Shown: positions 1-12,549 of the stretch, piece after piece
How positions within the stretch are numbered: position 1 is the first letter of the stretch
Layout: the number at the start of each line of letters is the position of its first letter
Source: Lingula anatina
Taxonomy: Eukaryota; Brachiopoda; Lingulata; Lingulida; Lingulidae
Assembly (NCBI RefSeq): GCF_001039355.2
Contig: NW_019773958.1
Location: 1,022,177-1,086,176 of the forward strand
DNA: 64,000 nucleotides
Direction of reading: 5' to 3'
Made by a program: the position numbers and the translations under genes
The notes under the pieces: generated by a model
Database searches by the model: none
Seen by the model: the letters and a program-made list of their open reading frames with translations, nothing else
What the model was told of the DNA's origin: nothing

Positions 1-2580
1 AGGGGCAGGTTCTGATGCACGTGGGAGAGTTTCAAAAGAGATGTTGGGATGTGATCGCTTAACAGAAACCGAGACTCGAGCTCCAGACGGGGGCTGGGGT
101 TGGATGTGTGTTTTAGGGTTTTTTACTGTGAACATTCTCGGAGCTGGCATGGACAGGACGTTTGGAGTAATCTACCTTATTCTGATTGATATGTTTGGTT
201 CTAGTGCCAAATTGACAGGAGGCATCTTGTCGGTCTTTTCTACGTGTCGTTATTGTCTAGGTGAGTACCTTAGTGACTGTTTTAAACCGTTTTATTTTAA
301 CTGTACATGTACATACTAGTGCTGTTACAATCAAAAAGCACAAATAAGAATTCAAGCACCCGTTCGCATTTATATGTCAACAAGGAACTTGAATATAACA
401 GGTTTTTACATGTGTCGTAGCATAGCAAGTCTACAGGCCGTCCATTTTTATCTTCTACCATTTTGCAAACCAAGCCATATTTTGCCGCATGTTCTATATA
501 GGCCTAAGTGTTAAAGCTTGTTGTTAGTTCGTTAAAGACGCAAGATAAGCCAAATAATTTACTAGAGAATTACAAAAGTGAAGAAATTTAAAACGTAAGA
601 AAATTATATAATAAATTTGTTGTGTATAGGTCCAGTAAGCAGCTCCCTGGCCAATATATTCACAGCCCGGAAGGTGGTAATATGCGGTGGTTTGTTAAGC
701 AGTCTGGGGCTGATACTTAGTGCCTTCCCACCACATATCTACTATCTGTTCTTTACCTTCGGAATAGTTGCAGGTAGGCTTTGATGGTATGTTTAAGGTT
801 TGAAGATATAATTTGCAACTACTGAAACATAAACGTCCAACATCATTTTAAAATGGTGGAATATAAGATGGCCCAGTTTGCAGGACCAAATGAATGAACT
901 TGGGTCATACCAAATATATATATATAAATATTTAAATATCTGAAGTGGTATGATTTTCGTCCTTTGAAACTTCTAATATTAATAACAAAAAATAATGAAG
1001 ACGACCCCTGTTTCAGGACCGAATGATGAATGCATTGTTTAAAATAACATAATCATTTGTTTCATTTTTCTTATATATGAAGTTATCATCACGCACACCC
1101 CTTCATGGTGTGATGATCATTGTTATTTTATAAAAGCTGAAGTACATGTCATGCCTTTCCAGGAATAGGAGCTGCTTTTGGCGCTACCCCTAGTGCAGTG
1201 ATTGTAGGGCAGTATTTCCACAAAAAGCGTGCACTTGCCAACAGTATTGCCTCCATGGGTGCTGGGATAGGTTCCTTGGTTCTACCGCCGTTTCTCACTT
1301 ATCTAGTATATCACTACGACTACAGTGGCCAGATGCTCATTATGGGGGCTATCATGTTGAACCAAGTGGTAGGCGGCGCCCTCTTTAGACCTCTGACTCC
1401 CAAGAGAAAGCACGAAGGAAACATACCTTCTACAACGACAAGAAATATAAAGGAATGCCCTGAACCTAATGGCAATCCCAAAACTATTAATGAAATGAAA
1501 CAGACGGAAGATTCCCAAACAATTGACATTACAACAGCTGTTAAATTGGAAACTATTTTGGGTCACAAAAATTTAACAGCAGTGACAGGAACAAGTGAAT
1601 GCCCAAAATCACTGCCAGATACATTCCCTGAGAGTACACAGGAGGAAAAGTGTTCACAAACATTGGGAAATCCTGTCAAGAAAAGCACAATCTGGGAGAG
1701 AAATGCGGTACTCCGTGAACTACGCGTCTATGGTAATCTTCTAAAAGATGCCCGCTTTTTGACCTTTGCGTTGAACTGGACATGTCTAGCTATGGGTCCT
1801 TCAACGGGTCTAATGTTCCTTGGTGCAATAGCAGAAGAGCACGGTGTACCACGAAGTCAGTCGCCACTCCTTTATTCCATACAATGTATATTTGATATTG
1901 CATCCAGGATGATGGTAGCTCTTCTGTGTGACCGCACGTGGCTAAGACGGCAGCGACATCATGTGTACAACATCAGTTTTGTGATCTTGGGCGTTGTTCT
2001 ATGCATTGTTCCTGAAGGAAGAACGTTTCCCCAGTTTGCTACGTGTGCATCGTTCATGGGCTTGTTTCAAGGGATGATCATGTCACTGAGCTATACGGTG
2101 ATTGTTGACGTCTTTGGGGCAGATATGTTGAAACACACCTATGGGTTAGGTTATTTCTTTTGTAGTGCTGGTACCCTGTGTGCACCATCAACGGCCGGTA
2201 AGTTAACTCTGTCGCTGGTTTGGAAATCATCACACTGCATGAATTGTCACAATGATTAATTTAGTTTTCAACTCTGTTATAGATTTACAAATTTAGTTTA
2301 ATTACATCTTTCTCTCTTAGAGACTTAATTCAGAGTAACTTACAATAAGATAAGTAAGCCTGAATTGTAAATATTATATTTATGCGACAAGCTTTTTGGA
2401 AAAATTTAATTGCCGTATTCATTTTCTCATTCAGGATTGCTTAAGGACGAATACGGGACGTACCGCTACCCATTTTATTTCGCAGGGTGGTGGTGCTTCG
2501 CTGGAGCTGGTGCCTTTCTTTTGAATACCTATCTCAACAGGAAGGCAAACAAAAGCCACGAGAGAAAAATAAACTTTTAG
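1..2580 (+). CDS. SLC16 monocarboxylate transporter-like, array copy 1 (5' partial)
   Basis: Predicted 12-TM plasma-membrane transporter of the SLC16 (MCT) family; the substrate cannot be told from sequence. Coding exons are 1-260, 630-773, 1163-2197 and 2435-2580, all with GT/AG borders and joining in phase 1. The reading frame is open to the window edge and resembles the N-tail of copy 7, so the ATG at 41 is probably internal and the true start lies outside. The SLC16 signature DGGWGW in TM1 and the loop motif YFHKKRALANSIASMGAG before TM5 are present. The TM8 pair Asp-x3-Arg (FDIASR), which corresponds to the substrate/proton residues of MCT1, is intact. A polar cytoplasmic loop (about 100 residues) lies mid-protein in exon 3. 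At least 527 residues are encoded, within the usual MCT range. It is most like orphan MCT9/12/14-type members. Confidence 0.9.
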
Positions 2581-2842
2581 AAATTAAGAAACTATTATTT
2601 GTAATATGTTTAAGTCTTATTGAAAAAAATCAATACCATCAGCATGATTCTGATCTTACACTTATACCTCTTAATATCAATCAAATAATTTAACTTTTAT
2701 CTGCTTACCCTCTTTAGCAGATTTTTTTTTTTTTTTTTTTTGTAGGCTGTTAGGCATGGTTGGGTCTTCCCACTTTACTTCATCATGACAGCACACTTAG
2801 TCACAGTTCTCTATTTGCACAATGTTCTGGTATTAACCATAC

Positions 2843-2995
2843 TGGGCATGAATTGGAGTGTGCCATGCAGAGGAAAACAAACCTCTTATATCTGGACCAA
2901 TCTCTTCAGGAAGAATGAGACAATATCCCACGAAACAGAATTGTCAAGTTGGACCGTCTACGGGAGAAAATAGACACACGCGCCATTAGACAAGT
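2843..2995 (+). mobile_element. Tc1/mariner-like transposase C-terminal remnant (copy next to SLC16 copy 1)
   Basis: Broken reading frames resemble the C-terminal end of Tc1/IS630-type transposases: a stretch reading LECAMQR, then L..LDQSLQEE, then a W-to-stop change followed by the counterpart of WDNIPRN. The better preserved sister at 8171-8290 makes the assignment clearer. No terminal inverted repeats were found. It is a fossil, carried along when SLC16 copies 1 and 2 duplicated. Confidence 0.5.
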
Positions 2996-4848
2996 GGGCT
3001 TTAACAAGCACACCCTAATGCTAATTGTATATAAATCTATTAAATCTTAATAAGTAAACATTTATTTACTTCTGTGGAAATCACAGTGAAATATCGGATT
3101 TGAGAAGGCACATGTTATAAATGAATAAATGATATTAAAAATGGATATATTCACGGCTATTTTGTATTTTCTGTAGCATTAATCATGTTAGTTACGGTAT
3201 TGGGAATAAAAATCACTATTCATAACAATTAACATCTGTGATGTAAACATTTGTAAAAAAAAAAAAACACATGAAACTGGAGGGAGGCAACCTTTTTGAC
3301 GAAGACTGTGAACAGTTCACAAAAGTCTTTATTCTGCGCTTACTTAGTGTCAGTCACATATTATCCATAAAAAGAAAACGTTGACGCCTTACCTATACAC
3401 CTCTATGCTTTTACTGCAATTCTGTAATAAATAATAAAAGTACTGATTACAACCTTATTACACTCGTTATATTACAACCTAAGCCCCCTGGTTATATAAC
3501 ACTCGTTTACACTTGCTACAATTATCTAAATGCAGTCGTTATTTATCCTGTAAATATTTTCTGACAAGGCATTACGTTTTGATATTTCCTTAGTTTACAA
3601 GATAAAACAAACCATTTCATCTGTTTTTAACGTTACTTTACAACAAAAGAGCAATACCCTGAACGTTAAAGGCGTATCTCCACTGAAATTCAACATCATG
3701 CAAGCGAAACAACACTGATCCCGACATCTCACAAATTGTTTCCGAAGAATAAATGTAACGGCGCTTAACAATGAAAAATGTTAATAATGTGAATTTGAAC
3801 ATGCAATGAAAGGGAAGGCTAAAACTAGTACTACTTTAATGAAATGTCACCTTTAACTATATAAACATGTGCAAAATAAAACTATATAATTATTCTGAAT
3901 TAGTTTGCCGCAAAGTAAACGAGGCAACAAAGCTGTCACATGTACAGACAAATAGCAAAAATAATGATGCTCAAAATATGTTATTTTGTCAATTTTGGTG
4001 CCATATTACATAATGTTTGACGGTAAAATCAACACCAAATATTAATTATGAGCAACAAGTAACACGGATATTACGAACATGTAACTAGCATTAGTCTTCA
4101 GGCCCATGAGAGTTCAAAGTCACATTTTGAAATGCCACAATGAGAAAAATGAACTGTAAAAAATGAATTGCTTCAGGAAAAATAATAGTCTAATCAAGCT
4201 GGTTTCCAATTAGAGGTATATGTCAGTCCTAAGAATCATTCTTGTTAATTACAAAATAATAAATAACACAGTTTTCTTTTCATATCGTTTGTGGTGGCAG
4301 TGCACAAAGTAGGTTTTATTTGAAGTGAATACCACATTAGTGTCAAAACACAAATAGTAGTCATCGACGACAACCTGCACCAGATCAAATAGAGGAATAA
4401 TCTGGGAACCACTTGACTATCATTTGATAGGGGGCACCTTAGGAACAATTTTAGGTTGCACGGTGAGATTGTCAGTTCACACAGATCACTTTTAATAGCA
4501 GATAACTTACAGAACCAAGGGAATGAGTAGCTTCCTTGGCCATCAAAATCGCGATATTTGAATCTCACAAACAATATGTGGGTAGGCCATTACTCGCCAA
4601 ATCAACGGCCTACATATTCTACAACAAAACTTGACCAAATTGGACAAGTTTTACCGATGCCTGGAATGTTATTCTAGACTGAATCTCGGCGGCACACCTT
4701 TAAATGGGTGGCGCCATTTTTGATCCGAGGATCTGTAAGTCAGCAAATCAAATTGTTCTGAACGGGCCATGAGTCTAAGTTATGACCTTGCGGTCTTGTC
4801 CTCCGCAAGGTGATATAAGGTTACTTGATATACGAGCACTCAAACAGG
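2996..4848. other. Intergenic spacer between SLC16 copies 1 and 2
   Basis: No gene is recognised. The first 280 bp are shared with the spacer after copy 2. The rest is AT-rich unique sequence with scattered stops in all frames. A perfect 8-bp inverted repeat (CCTTGCGG/CCGCAAGG) lies near 4790-4812. Confidence 0.6.
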
Positions 4849-4880
4849 CGTATCAGTGTCAACTGTGATAAGACAATGTA
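4849..4880 (+). promoter_or_regulatory. Conserved SLC16-array leader/initiator block, copy 2
   Basis: The sequence tatcagtgtcaactgtg matches the block upstream of array copies 4 and 7 and, less closely, copies 3 and 5. The TCAGT core at 4853-4857 resembles a metazoan initiator. Here it lies 587 bp from the usable ATG instead of 94-139 bp, because an unrelated stretch separates it from the reading frame. Confidence 0.4.
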
Positions 4881-5439
4881 TACATGTATTAAAGGATACG
4901 AAAGGATACTCAACAACATTTGTCCTGAACAGGCTTACTTGTGTAGTGAAATCAAGGCTGGTTGAACACTCAGTACGTTGAGTTTATTGATAATTTTGGC
5001 ACTTAGTCTTTTTTACACACGGTACTCTTAAATTAAATGTGCGCCGGTTACCTACTGTACACATTGTTTTTCTTCGTCTTCGTTCCAATTGTGCGGATGA
5101 AACATAGCACAGGCGCTGAGGATCTATGTCCCGATTTTGGTGTGTATCGAAAGATCATCAAATTGGGGCATAAAAGTAAGCTCAGCATCTGGGGAAAAAA
5201 TGGGACGAAATCACGCCGGAGGAGAGCCAATGTGCATAGTGGTGCACATATCAATTAAAGTATACAAAGTAACTGTGTGTAAAAGAGAAAAAACAGAATA
5301 ATCAATGTACTCAACGTACTTCGTTCTTGGAAGCTCAACCCCCCTTGAAATTAAAAATAAGGAATTAGCAAAATCATGTGTAGATGCATCTTCTTATGTT
5401 TTAATGGACGAAAGGCAGAGAACCTGTAAGGAATAAGAG

Positions 5440-8012
5440 ATGCACATTGGGACAAACGCGCATGACTCACAAGGGGCGTCGGGCTGTGCGAAAGTCGATG
5501 TAGGGTCAGGCACTGATGTTCGCGGGCGTACATCACAAAAGATGTCCAATTGTGAGCACTTTGAGACAGAAACTGAGACTCGAGCTCCAGACGGGGGGTG
5601 GGGTTGGATGTGTGTTTTAGGATGTTTTACCGTGAATACTCTCGGAGTTGGCATGGACAGGACGTTTGGAGTAATCTACCTTATTCTGATTGATATGTTT
5701 GGTTCTAGTGCCAAATTGACAGGAGGGGTCTTGTCGGTATTTTCTACATGTCGCTATTGTCTAGGTGAGTACCTTCGTGACGATTGTAAAGTTACTTCGT
5801 GACAATATATATTTATACATGTAAATACTAGTTGCTGTAACAATCAAATACCACAAATAAGAAATGAAGCACACCATTCGCATTTATAAGTTAACAAGGA
5901 ACTTGAACATAACAAGCTTCTACATATGTCGTACAAAAGCGAATCTTCAGGCTGTCATCTACTATCATTTTGCAAACCGAGCCCATTTTTGCCGCATGTT
6001 CTATATACTTAAGGTTTAAGCTTGTCGTTAGTTGATTACTTATCTTAATGTAATAAAAAATGTAAATAAAGTAAAAACCTGAAAACATGATTCATTGGTC
6101 ATGAATGAATAAAAAATCAATTTTTTTTGTGGATAGGTCCAGTAAGCAGTTCCCTGGCCAATCTGTTCACAGCCAGGAAAGTGGTAATGAGCGGTGGTGT
6201 ATTAAGCAGTCTGGGTCTGATACTTAGTGCCTTCCCACCAAATATCTACTACCTGTTCTTTTCTTTTGGACTAGTTGCAGGTAGGCTTCGATGGCATGCT
6301 TAAGGTTTGAAGACATAATTTCCATCTTTTGAAACCTAAACATCTCATAACATCCAGCACATTTTACAATGGTGGAAAATAAGATGGCGCCAGTTTGCAG
6401 GACCAAATGATGAATGCATTATTTGAAATACCATAAATCATTTGTTTCATTTTTCTTATATACATATGAAGTTATTATTACCCACGCCTGTCCATGGTGC
6501 TTGAATGATTATCATTGTTATTTTATAAAAGCTGAAGTATATGTCATGCTTTTCCAGGAATAGGAGCTGCTCTTTGCGCTACCCCTAGTGCAGTGATCGT
6601 GGGGCAGTATTTCCACAAAAAGCGTGCACTTGCCAACAGTATTGCCTCCATGGGAGCCGGGATAGGTTCCTTGGTTCTACCGCCGTTCCTAACTTATCTA
6701 GTATATCACTACGACTATAGTGGTCAGATGCTCATTATGGGGGCTATCATGCTGAACCAAGTGGTAGGCGGCGCCCTCTTTAGACCTTTGTTTCCCAAGA
6801 GAAACCATGAAGAACAGATACTTTCTACAACGAAAAGAAATGTTAAAGAATGCTCTAGAATTAATGGCAATCCCAAAACTATTCATGGAATGAAACAGTC
6901 GGAAGTTGGAGATGATAAGTTGGAAATGAAGCAAACTATTTTGGGTCACAAAAATTCATCAGCAGGAACAAGTGCATGCCCAAAATCACCGCCATATACA
7001 TTCCCAAAATGTACACAGGAGGGAAAGCGTTCAAAAACATTTGGAAATCCTGTCAAGAAAAGCTCAATTTGGAAAACAAATGCGGTACTCCATGAACTAC
7101 GCGTATATGGTAATCTTCTAAAAAATGTCCGTTTTCTGACCTTTGGGTTGAACTGGACTTGTCTAGCTATGGGTCCACCAACAGGACTTATGTTCCTTGG
7201 TGCAATAGCCGAGGAGCACGGTGTACCACGAAGTCAGTCGCCACTCCTTTATTCCATACAAGGTATATCTGATATTGCATCCAGGGTAATGGTAGCTTTT
7301 CTGTGTGACCGCACGTGGCTAAGACGGCGGCGACATCATGTGTACAACATCAGTTTTGTGATTTTGGGCGTTGTGCTATGTATTGTTCCAGAAGGAAGAA
7401 CGTTTCCCCAGTTTGCTGCTTGTGCATCGTTCATGGGCATGTCTCAAGGGATGATCATGTCACTGAGCTTTACGGTGATTGTTGACGTCTTTGGTCCAGA
7501 TTTGTTGAAACACACCTATGGGTTAGGTTATTTCTTTTATAGTGTTGGTACCCTGTGTGCACCATCAACGGCCGGTAAGTTAACTCTGTCGCTGGTTTGG
7601 ATATGTTTATCTGTCACTGGTTTGGATATATTAATTTAAATCATCATTATACTGCACGAAATGCCACAACGATTAATTTAGTTTTCATCTCTGTTATAGA
7701 TTTACAATTTTAGTTTAATAACATCTTTCTCTCTTCGACACTTTGAGCTGCCATGGCTACCTAAAAGTTTGGGAAGATAATAACGACACTAGGCACCCTT
7801 CAGATAAACTTTTATGTGTGGATTGTTCTCGTGTTTAGGGTCTGGATAGGATAGTATATGAAGAGAATTTGTAGAGTACCATTAACTTCCATAACAAAAT
7901 AAAAAATTTACTTTTTTTGGAATAATTTAATAACCGTATTCCCTTTTTTCATTCAGGATTGCTCAAGGACGAATACGGGACGTACCGCTACCCATTTTAT
8001 TTCGCAGGATAG
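5440..8012 (+). CDS. SLC16 transporter-like, array copy 2, truncated by in-frame stops (possible pseudogene)
   Basis: Exons are 5440-5764, 6137-6280, 6558-7574 and 7957-8012. The N-tail homologous to copy 4 is interrupted by TAA at 5434-5436, so the first usable Met is 5440. In the last exon the codon matching the first Trp of the GWWC motif is TAG (8010-8012). This ends the protein at 513 residues, 30 short of the ancestral stop at 8100-8102, and removes most of TM12. All other hallmarks remain: DGGWGW, YFHKKRALANSIASMGAG, and TM8 Asp-x3-Arg (SDIASR). Splice sites are intact. It may be a young pseudogene, or make a transporter lacking TM12. It is the closest relative of copy 1: exon positions repeat with a shift of about 5.4-5.5 kb and the flanks are shared. 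Confidence 0.8.
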
Positions 8013-8170
8013 TGGTGCTTCGCTGGAGGTGGTGCCTTTCTTCTGAATACCTATCTCAACAGGAAGGCAAGCGAAAACCAGGAGAGAAAAATAAACTTTT
8101 AGAAATTAAGAAACTATTATTTGTAATATGTTTAAGTTTTATTGAAAAAATACAAAAAAACAAACCTCTA

Positions 8171-8290
8171 TCTCTTTAGGAAGAATGGGACAATATCCCA
8201 CGGAACAGAGTTATCAATCTCGTTGAATGCAAGCTAGACCGCCTACGGGAGAAAATTGCACTATGCGGTAGACACACACGCCATTAGACA
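8171..8290 (+). mobile_element. Tc1/mariner-like transposase C-terminus remnant (copy after SLC16 copy 2)
   Basis: One open stretch reads EEWDNIPRNRVINL followed by a Lys/Arg-rich helix and CGRHTRH-stop. This is the layout of a Tc1-type transposase C-terminus (EEWxxIP... then GGxTxY-stop). It is homologous to 2843-2995, with an internal deletion just upstream. Shared sequence continues to about 8570. No inverted repeats were seen. Confidence 0.55.
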
Positions 8291-9149
8291 AGTGGGCTTT
8301 AACGAGCACATCCTAATGCTAATTGTGTGTAAATCTGTTAAATCTTATTAAATAAACATTTATTTACTTCTATGGAAATCACAGTGAAATATCGGATTCG
8401 AGAAGGTACATGTGATAAATGAATTAATGGTATTAAAGATGGATATATTCACGGCTATTTTGTATTTTCTGTAGCATTAATCACGTTAGTTACGGTATTG
8501 GGAATAAAAATCACTATTCATAACAATTTACATCTGTGATGTAATCATTTTTTAAAAAAAAAGCACATGAAACTGGGTGTGGATACGATTACTAACCACG
8601 TGTCGAAAAAAGAAGGTTCTACGTCTATCTTTTCATATCTTTTTATTTATGTAGAAGTAACGATTCCTTTCTTTGTCATGAAATGGACTTTTAACACCAA
8701 CTTTTTCATTCATTCCTAAAGACGGTTAGATGTCCAAGTTCACATTGGCGGGTATCTAATCTTTTCTGTCGGAAGACGGTAAAAGATGGAAAATGGATCA
8801 ACAAAGATAATTTGTAAGACTGTTAGAAAATATCTCTGGATCCGCCCTTGCTCCAGCTCCACCAGATAGATATTCACAGATGGCACTTTCGAATATGGCA
8901 CTTTTTGCACATAATTAATCTGCGGCCCTGGTAGAGAGTAGACTTACATGGCCTGTTAGCGCGCAAATAATGGGCTCATAATTCAATTTTAGCTAGCCCA
9001 TTCACCTCTTAACCCAGCTTAAATACCCAGTACAGGTGCATTTGCTGAAAGCATGTTCGCTTTTGATGGAAGTCTTTATTTGTTAGTTTCCGGATGATTA
9101 TACGTCATAAAGCTTTACTGACGTCATTAATCACTCAGCAACTGGCGAC
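8291..9149. other. Intergenic spacer between SLC16 copies 2 and 3
   Basis: The first 280 bp are homologous to about 2996-3275 downstream of copy 1. The remainder is unique AT-rich DNA with no recognisable gene or repeat. Confidence 0.6.
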
Positions 9150-9200
9150 TCATCAGTACCAGCTGGGGTCTTAAGGTCTCGTGCACAGGGACAAACAACA
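9150..9200 (+). promoter_or_regulatory. SLC16-array leader/initiator block, copy 3
   Basis: A TCAGT core at 9153-9157 is followed by a GGGACAAACA block that is also seen before copy 5. It lies 94 bp upstream of the copy 3 ATG. Placement relative to the other copies suggests a transcription start or 5' UTR. Confidence 0.4.
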
Positions 9201-9246
9201 CGGTTAAAACAATTTCGCCTTGTCCAGTGAAGTGATTAACGACGAA

Positions 9247-12200
9247 ATGGCGGATGGAGACGTGTCTGTCCATGCTTTAGGGGAAGAATTGTGTCCAACA
9301 GACGGCGAAGGAGAGAAGTACATTGAAAAATGTGTACAGGATCTAGAGGGAGCGCCCGGCTCTGCTCGCGGAGAAGTATCAGAAGAGATGCCGGACTGTG
9401 TAGTGTCTCCGACAGAGACTCAAGCTCCAGACGGGGGCTGGGGTTGGATGTGTGTTTTTGGATGTTTTATCGTGAGCATTCTTGGAGCTGGCATGGACAG
9501 GACGTTTGGAGTAATCTACCTTATTCTGATTGATATGTTTGGTTCTAGTGCCAAATTGACGGGAGGGATTTTGTCAGTATTTTCTGCGTGTCGTTTGTGC
9601 CTAGGTGAGTCTCTTCATGCGTATTTCAAAAATAGTTTTATTTTAAATGTACCGGTTTATGCATGTACCGTAGCTACTGGCAACAAAAACCGCAAAAAGA
9701 AAGAAATCAGGCACCTCCTCGCATAAAAGGCCACATATATTAAATGAATATACTGCAACAACCAAACAGCATGGAAAAGAAGGAAATCAAGTACACATAC
9801 CATTTGCATGTAAGTCTTTTTATGCGGAACCTCATTATGTTTTCACTTGCGGCGGCGCCAAGCAAGCTTAAGGTATACATTTTCATATTTTGCTATCAGT
9901 TTGCAAATCGAACCAACTTCACCACATGTTCCACTTGAATCTGACTTACAGCTTGTTGGTTAAAAGCACAAATTGAGCCAAATATGCTTGTAATTTTTAC
10001 ATCTTTTTAAGTAATGGAAAGAGGAGTGGTGAATTTCACTCGCACAGATATTTTAAACACGATAACTGGTTCATTATGAAAGAAATAACAAGTTTGTCAT
10101 AAATTTGTTATGTATAGGTCCAGTAAGCAGTTCCCTGGCCAATCTGTTCACAGCCCGGAAGGTGGTAATAAGCGGTGGTTTATTAAGCAGTCTGGGACTG
10201 ATACTTAGTGCCTTCCCACCGAATATCTACTACCTGTTCTTTACCTTTGGACTAGTTGCAGGTAGGATTTGGGCCCCTCCACAATGTATTTTTTGTACCT
10301 AGCTATTGCGCACTAACTCTACGGTGAGTCTTGTTGAGCTTGTTGATGACCTACTCAACTCCAAGAGGCGGCGTGATCGTCTGTTATTCGGATGGCATGT
10401 AGCGAGAGTCCCTGTTGTGAACGGTCCCATTGATTGCATGTTGCACCTTTTGAAACTTAAACATCCAACTAAATTCAAAATGCAAAATTAAATAAATAGA
10501 TAAAGAAGTGAAGAAGTAGAGACTGTTTTCAGGACAGTATGAATTTGTCTTTCTTGTATTTAAAACATTAGTTTGATTACTTAGTGGTATTATCAAACAC
10601 TCCTCTTCATGGTGCAAGTATGATGACCATTGTTATCTTATTATTGATGTTCAATATATGTCATGCCTTTCCAGGATTTGGGGCTGCTCTTTGCGGTACT
10701 CCGAGCATAGTGATTGTAGGGCAGTACTTCCATAAAAAGCGTGCACTTGCCAACAGTATTGCCACCGTGGGTGCTGGGATAGGTTCTCTGATATTACCGC
10801 CGTTCCTCACTTATCTGGTATATCTCTTCGACTACAGTGGCCAGATGCTCATAATGGGGGCTATTATGCTGAACCAGGTGGTTAGCGGTGCCCTCTATAG
10901 ACCTCTTGCTCCCAGGAGAAACCATGACCGACAGGTTCGTTCTACAACGAAAAGCGCTGTTAAAGAACACAATGAATTTGAGGAGAATATTATTTTTGTG
11001 GAAAAATGCATGGATGATTCTCAAATAATTGATATAACGACAGCTGATAACTTGGAAGTAAAACAAACTTTTACGGAAAGGAAAACATCATCAGCGGTAA
11101 GAGGATCAACTGAATGCCATAAATTACGGCCCGATACCTTTCCAGAGAGTATACAACAGGAAAAGTGTTCACAAACATTTGGAAATCCTGTCAAGAGAAG
11201 CACAGTAGTGAGGAGAAATGCAGTACTCCATGAACTACGCGCATATGGCAATCTTTTAAAAGATGCTCGTTTTCTGACCTTTGGGTTGAACTGGACATGT
11301 CTGGGAATGGGTCCTCCAACAGGTCTTATGTTCCTTGGTGCAATAGCCGAAGAGCACGGTGTACCACGAAGCCAGTCGCCATTTCTCTATTCCATACTGA
11401 GTATATTTGACATTGCGGCCAGGATAATGGTAGCTCTTCTGTGTGACCGCACGTGGCTAAGATGGCGGCGGCATCATGTGTACAACATGGGTTTTGTGGT
11501 TTTGGGCGTTGTTCTATGTATTGTTCCAGAAGGAAGAACGTTTCTCCAATTTTCTGCGTGTGCATCGTTCATTGGCATGTTTCAAGGGACTATCATGTCA
11601 TTGAGCTATACTGTGATAGCTGATGTTTTGGGACCAGAAATGTTGAAACATACCTATGGGTTAAGTGTCTTATTTTATAGTGTTGGCACTTTATTGGCAC
11701 CATCAACGGCTGGTAAGTTCACACTGTTACCATTTCTGTCACGTCTGAATAATGATCTCACACTACTAGTATAGCAACTAAAGGGATAACAACTGTTCAT
11801 TTTGGTAAAAAAAATAATGGATTTTCTTGAGGTACCGTAAACGGCAATTTTCCCACACTTACCAGCTGTTAATGAATCCGTTCCGACATCCAAAATTAGT
11901 CCACGTTTTTTTCTTTCAAGAGAGTTATGCAGAAAATAGCCTAGCTTTCATGGAGGTCATGTGGTCGGAAGGCAAGCACAGATTCAAGAATAACTGCGAT
12001 AACCGCCGTTTTGGTGGTGAAAGATTAATTATTACAATGTATTTAGTGTGAAATGCGAATATCATACGAAGAGTTGTTATCTCTTTACATTTTTTACTTA
12101 TTTATTAAACCTACTAATAGATTCACAATTTACTTGATGACTAACATACGTAAGTATAACACAAATATATTTTGTATTACGACCCAAATGAGTTGAGTGG

Positions 12201-12549
12201 GGATATCAACTGAACTCCACAGTCACAAAATGCCTCTACTGGAATATGTATACTGGTGTTAATCAAGAGGGTTTCAGATATTGTGTTTCTTTGGACATCA
12301 CTGTGCCGTTTAATGTTAGATTATATCTTAATTTCTGTATCAAAATAAAGCTTGACTGTTGTTGAAATTATTTAACTACCATATTTACTTTCTGATTCAG
12401 GATTACTAAAGGACGAGTATGGGACCTACCGCTACCCATTTTATTTCGCAGGATGGTGGTGCTTCGCTGGAGCTGGGTTCTTTCTTTTGAACACCTATCT
12501 CAACAGGAAAACAAAAGCCAAGAGGGAAAAAGAAACTTTAAGAAATTAA
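9247..12549 (+). CDS. SLC16 monocarboxylate transporter-like, array copy 3
   Basis: Complete gene with exons 9247-9604, 10118-10261, 10675-11712 and 12401-12549, encoding 562 residues. The start is the first Met after an in-frame stop (9205-9207); the same MADGD opening is seen in copy 5. The N-terminal acidic tail is about 60 residues, then DGGWGW (residues 62-67) opens TM1. YFHKKRALANSIATVGAG starts near residue 185. A variable hydrophilic loop follows TM6, TM8 carries FDIAAR (Asp-x3-Arg), and the C-terminal exon gives GWWCFAGAG for the last TM and a basic tail. Intron 3 contains a MITE (11779-12087). It should be a functional member. Substrate unknown. Confidence 0.92.
11779..12087. mobile_element. 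MITE (family A), in intron 3 of SLC16 copy 3
   Basis: A 309-bp non-coding element has imperfect terminal inverted repeats beginning TAAAGGGATAACAAC (left) and, reversed, TAAAGAGATAACAAC (right). The ends suggest a TA target duplication. Its left part matches the reverse complement of the right end of the element at 15261-15603, so the two are copies in opposite orientation. A Tc1/mariner-type origin is inferred from the TA. Confidence 0.6.

Noticed and set aside
4786-4814. Terminator-like hairpin CCTTGCGG/CCGCAAGG
   Set aside because: A bacterial-type terminator has no meaning in this eukaryotic spacer. A single short inverted repeat is expected by chance.
5037-5258. Short + strand reading frame before SLC16 copy 2
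   Set aside because: Overlaps an equally long antisense frame. No homology; it lies in the stretch that separates the leader from copy 2.
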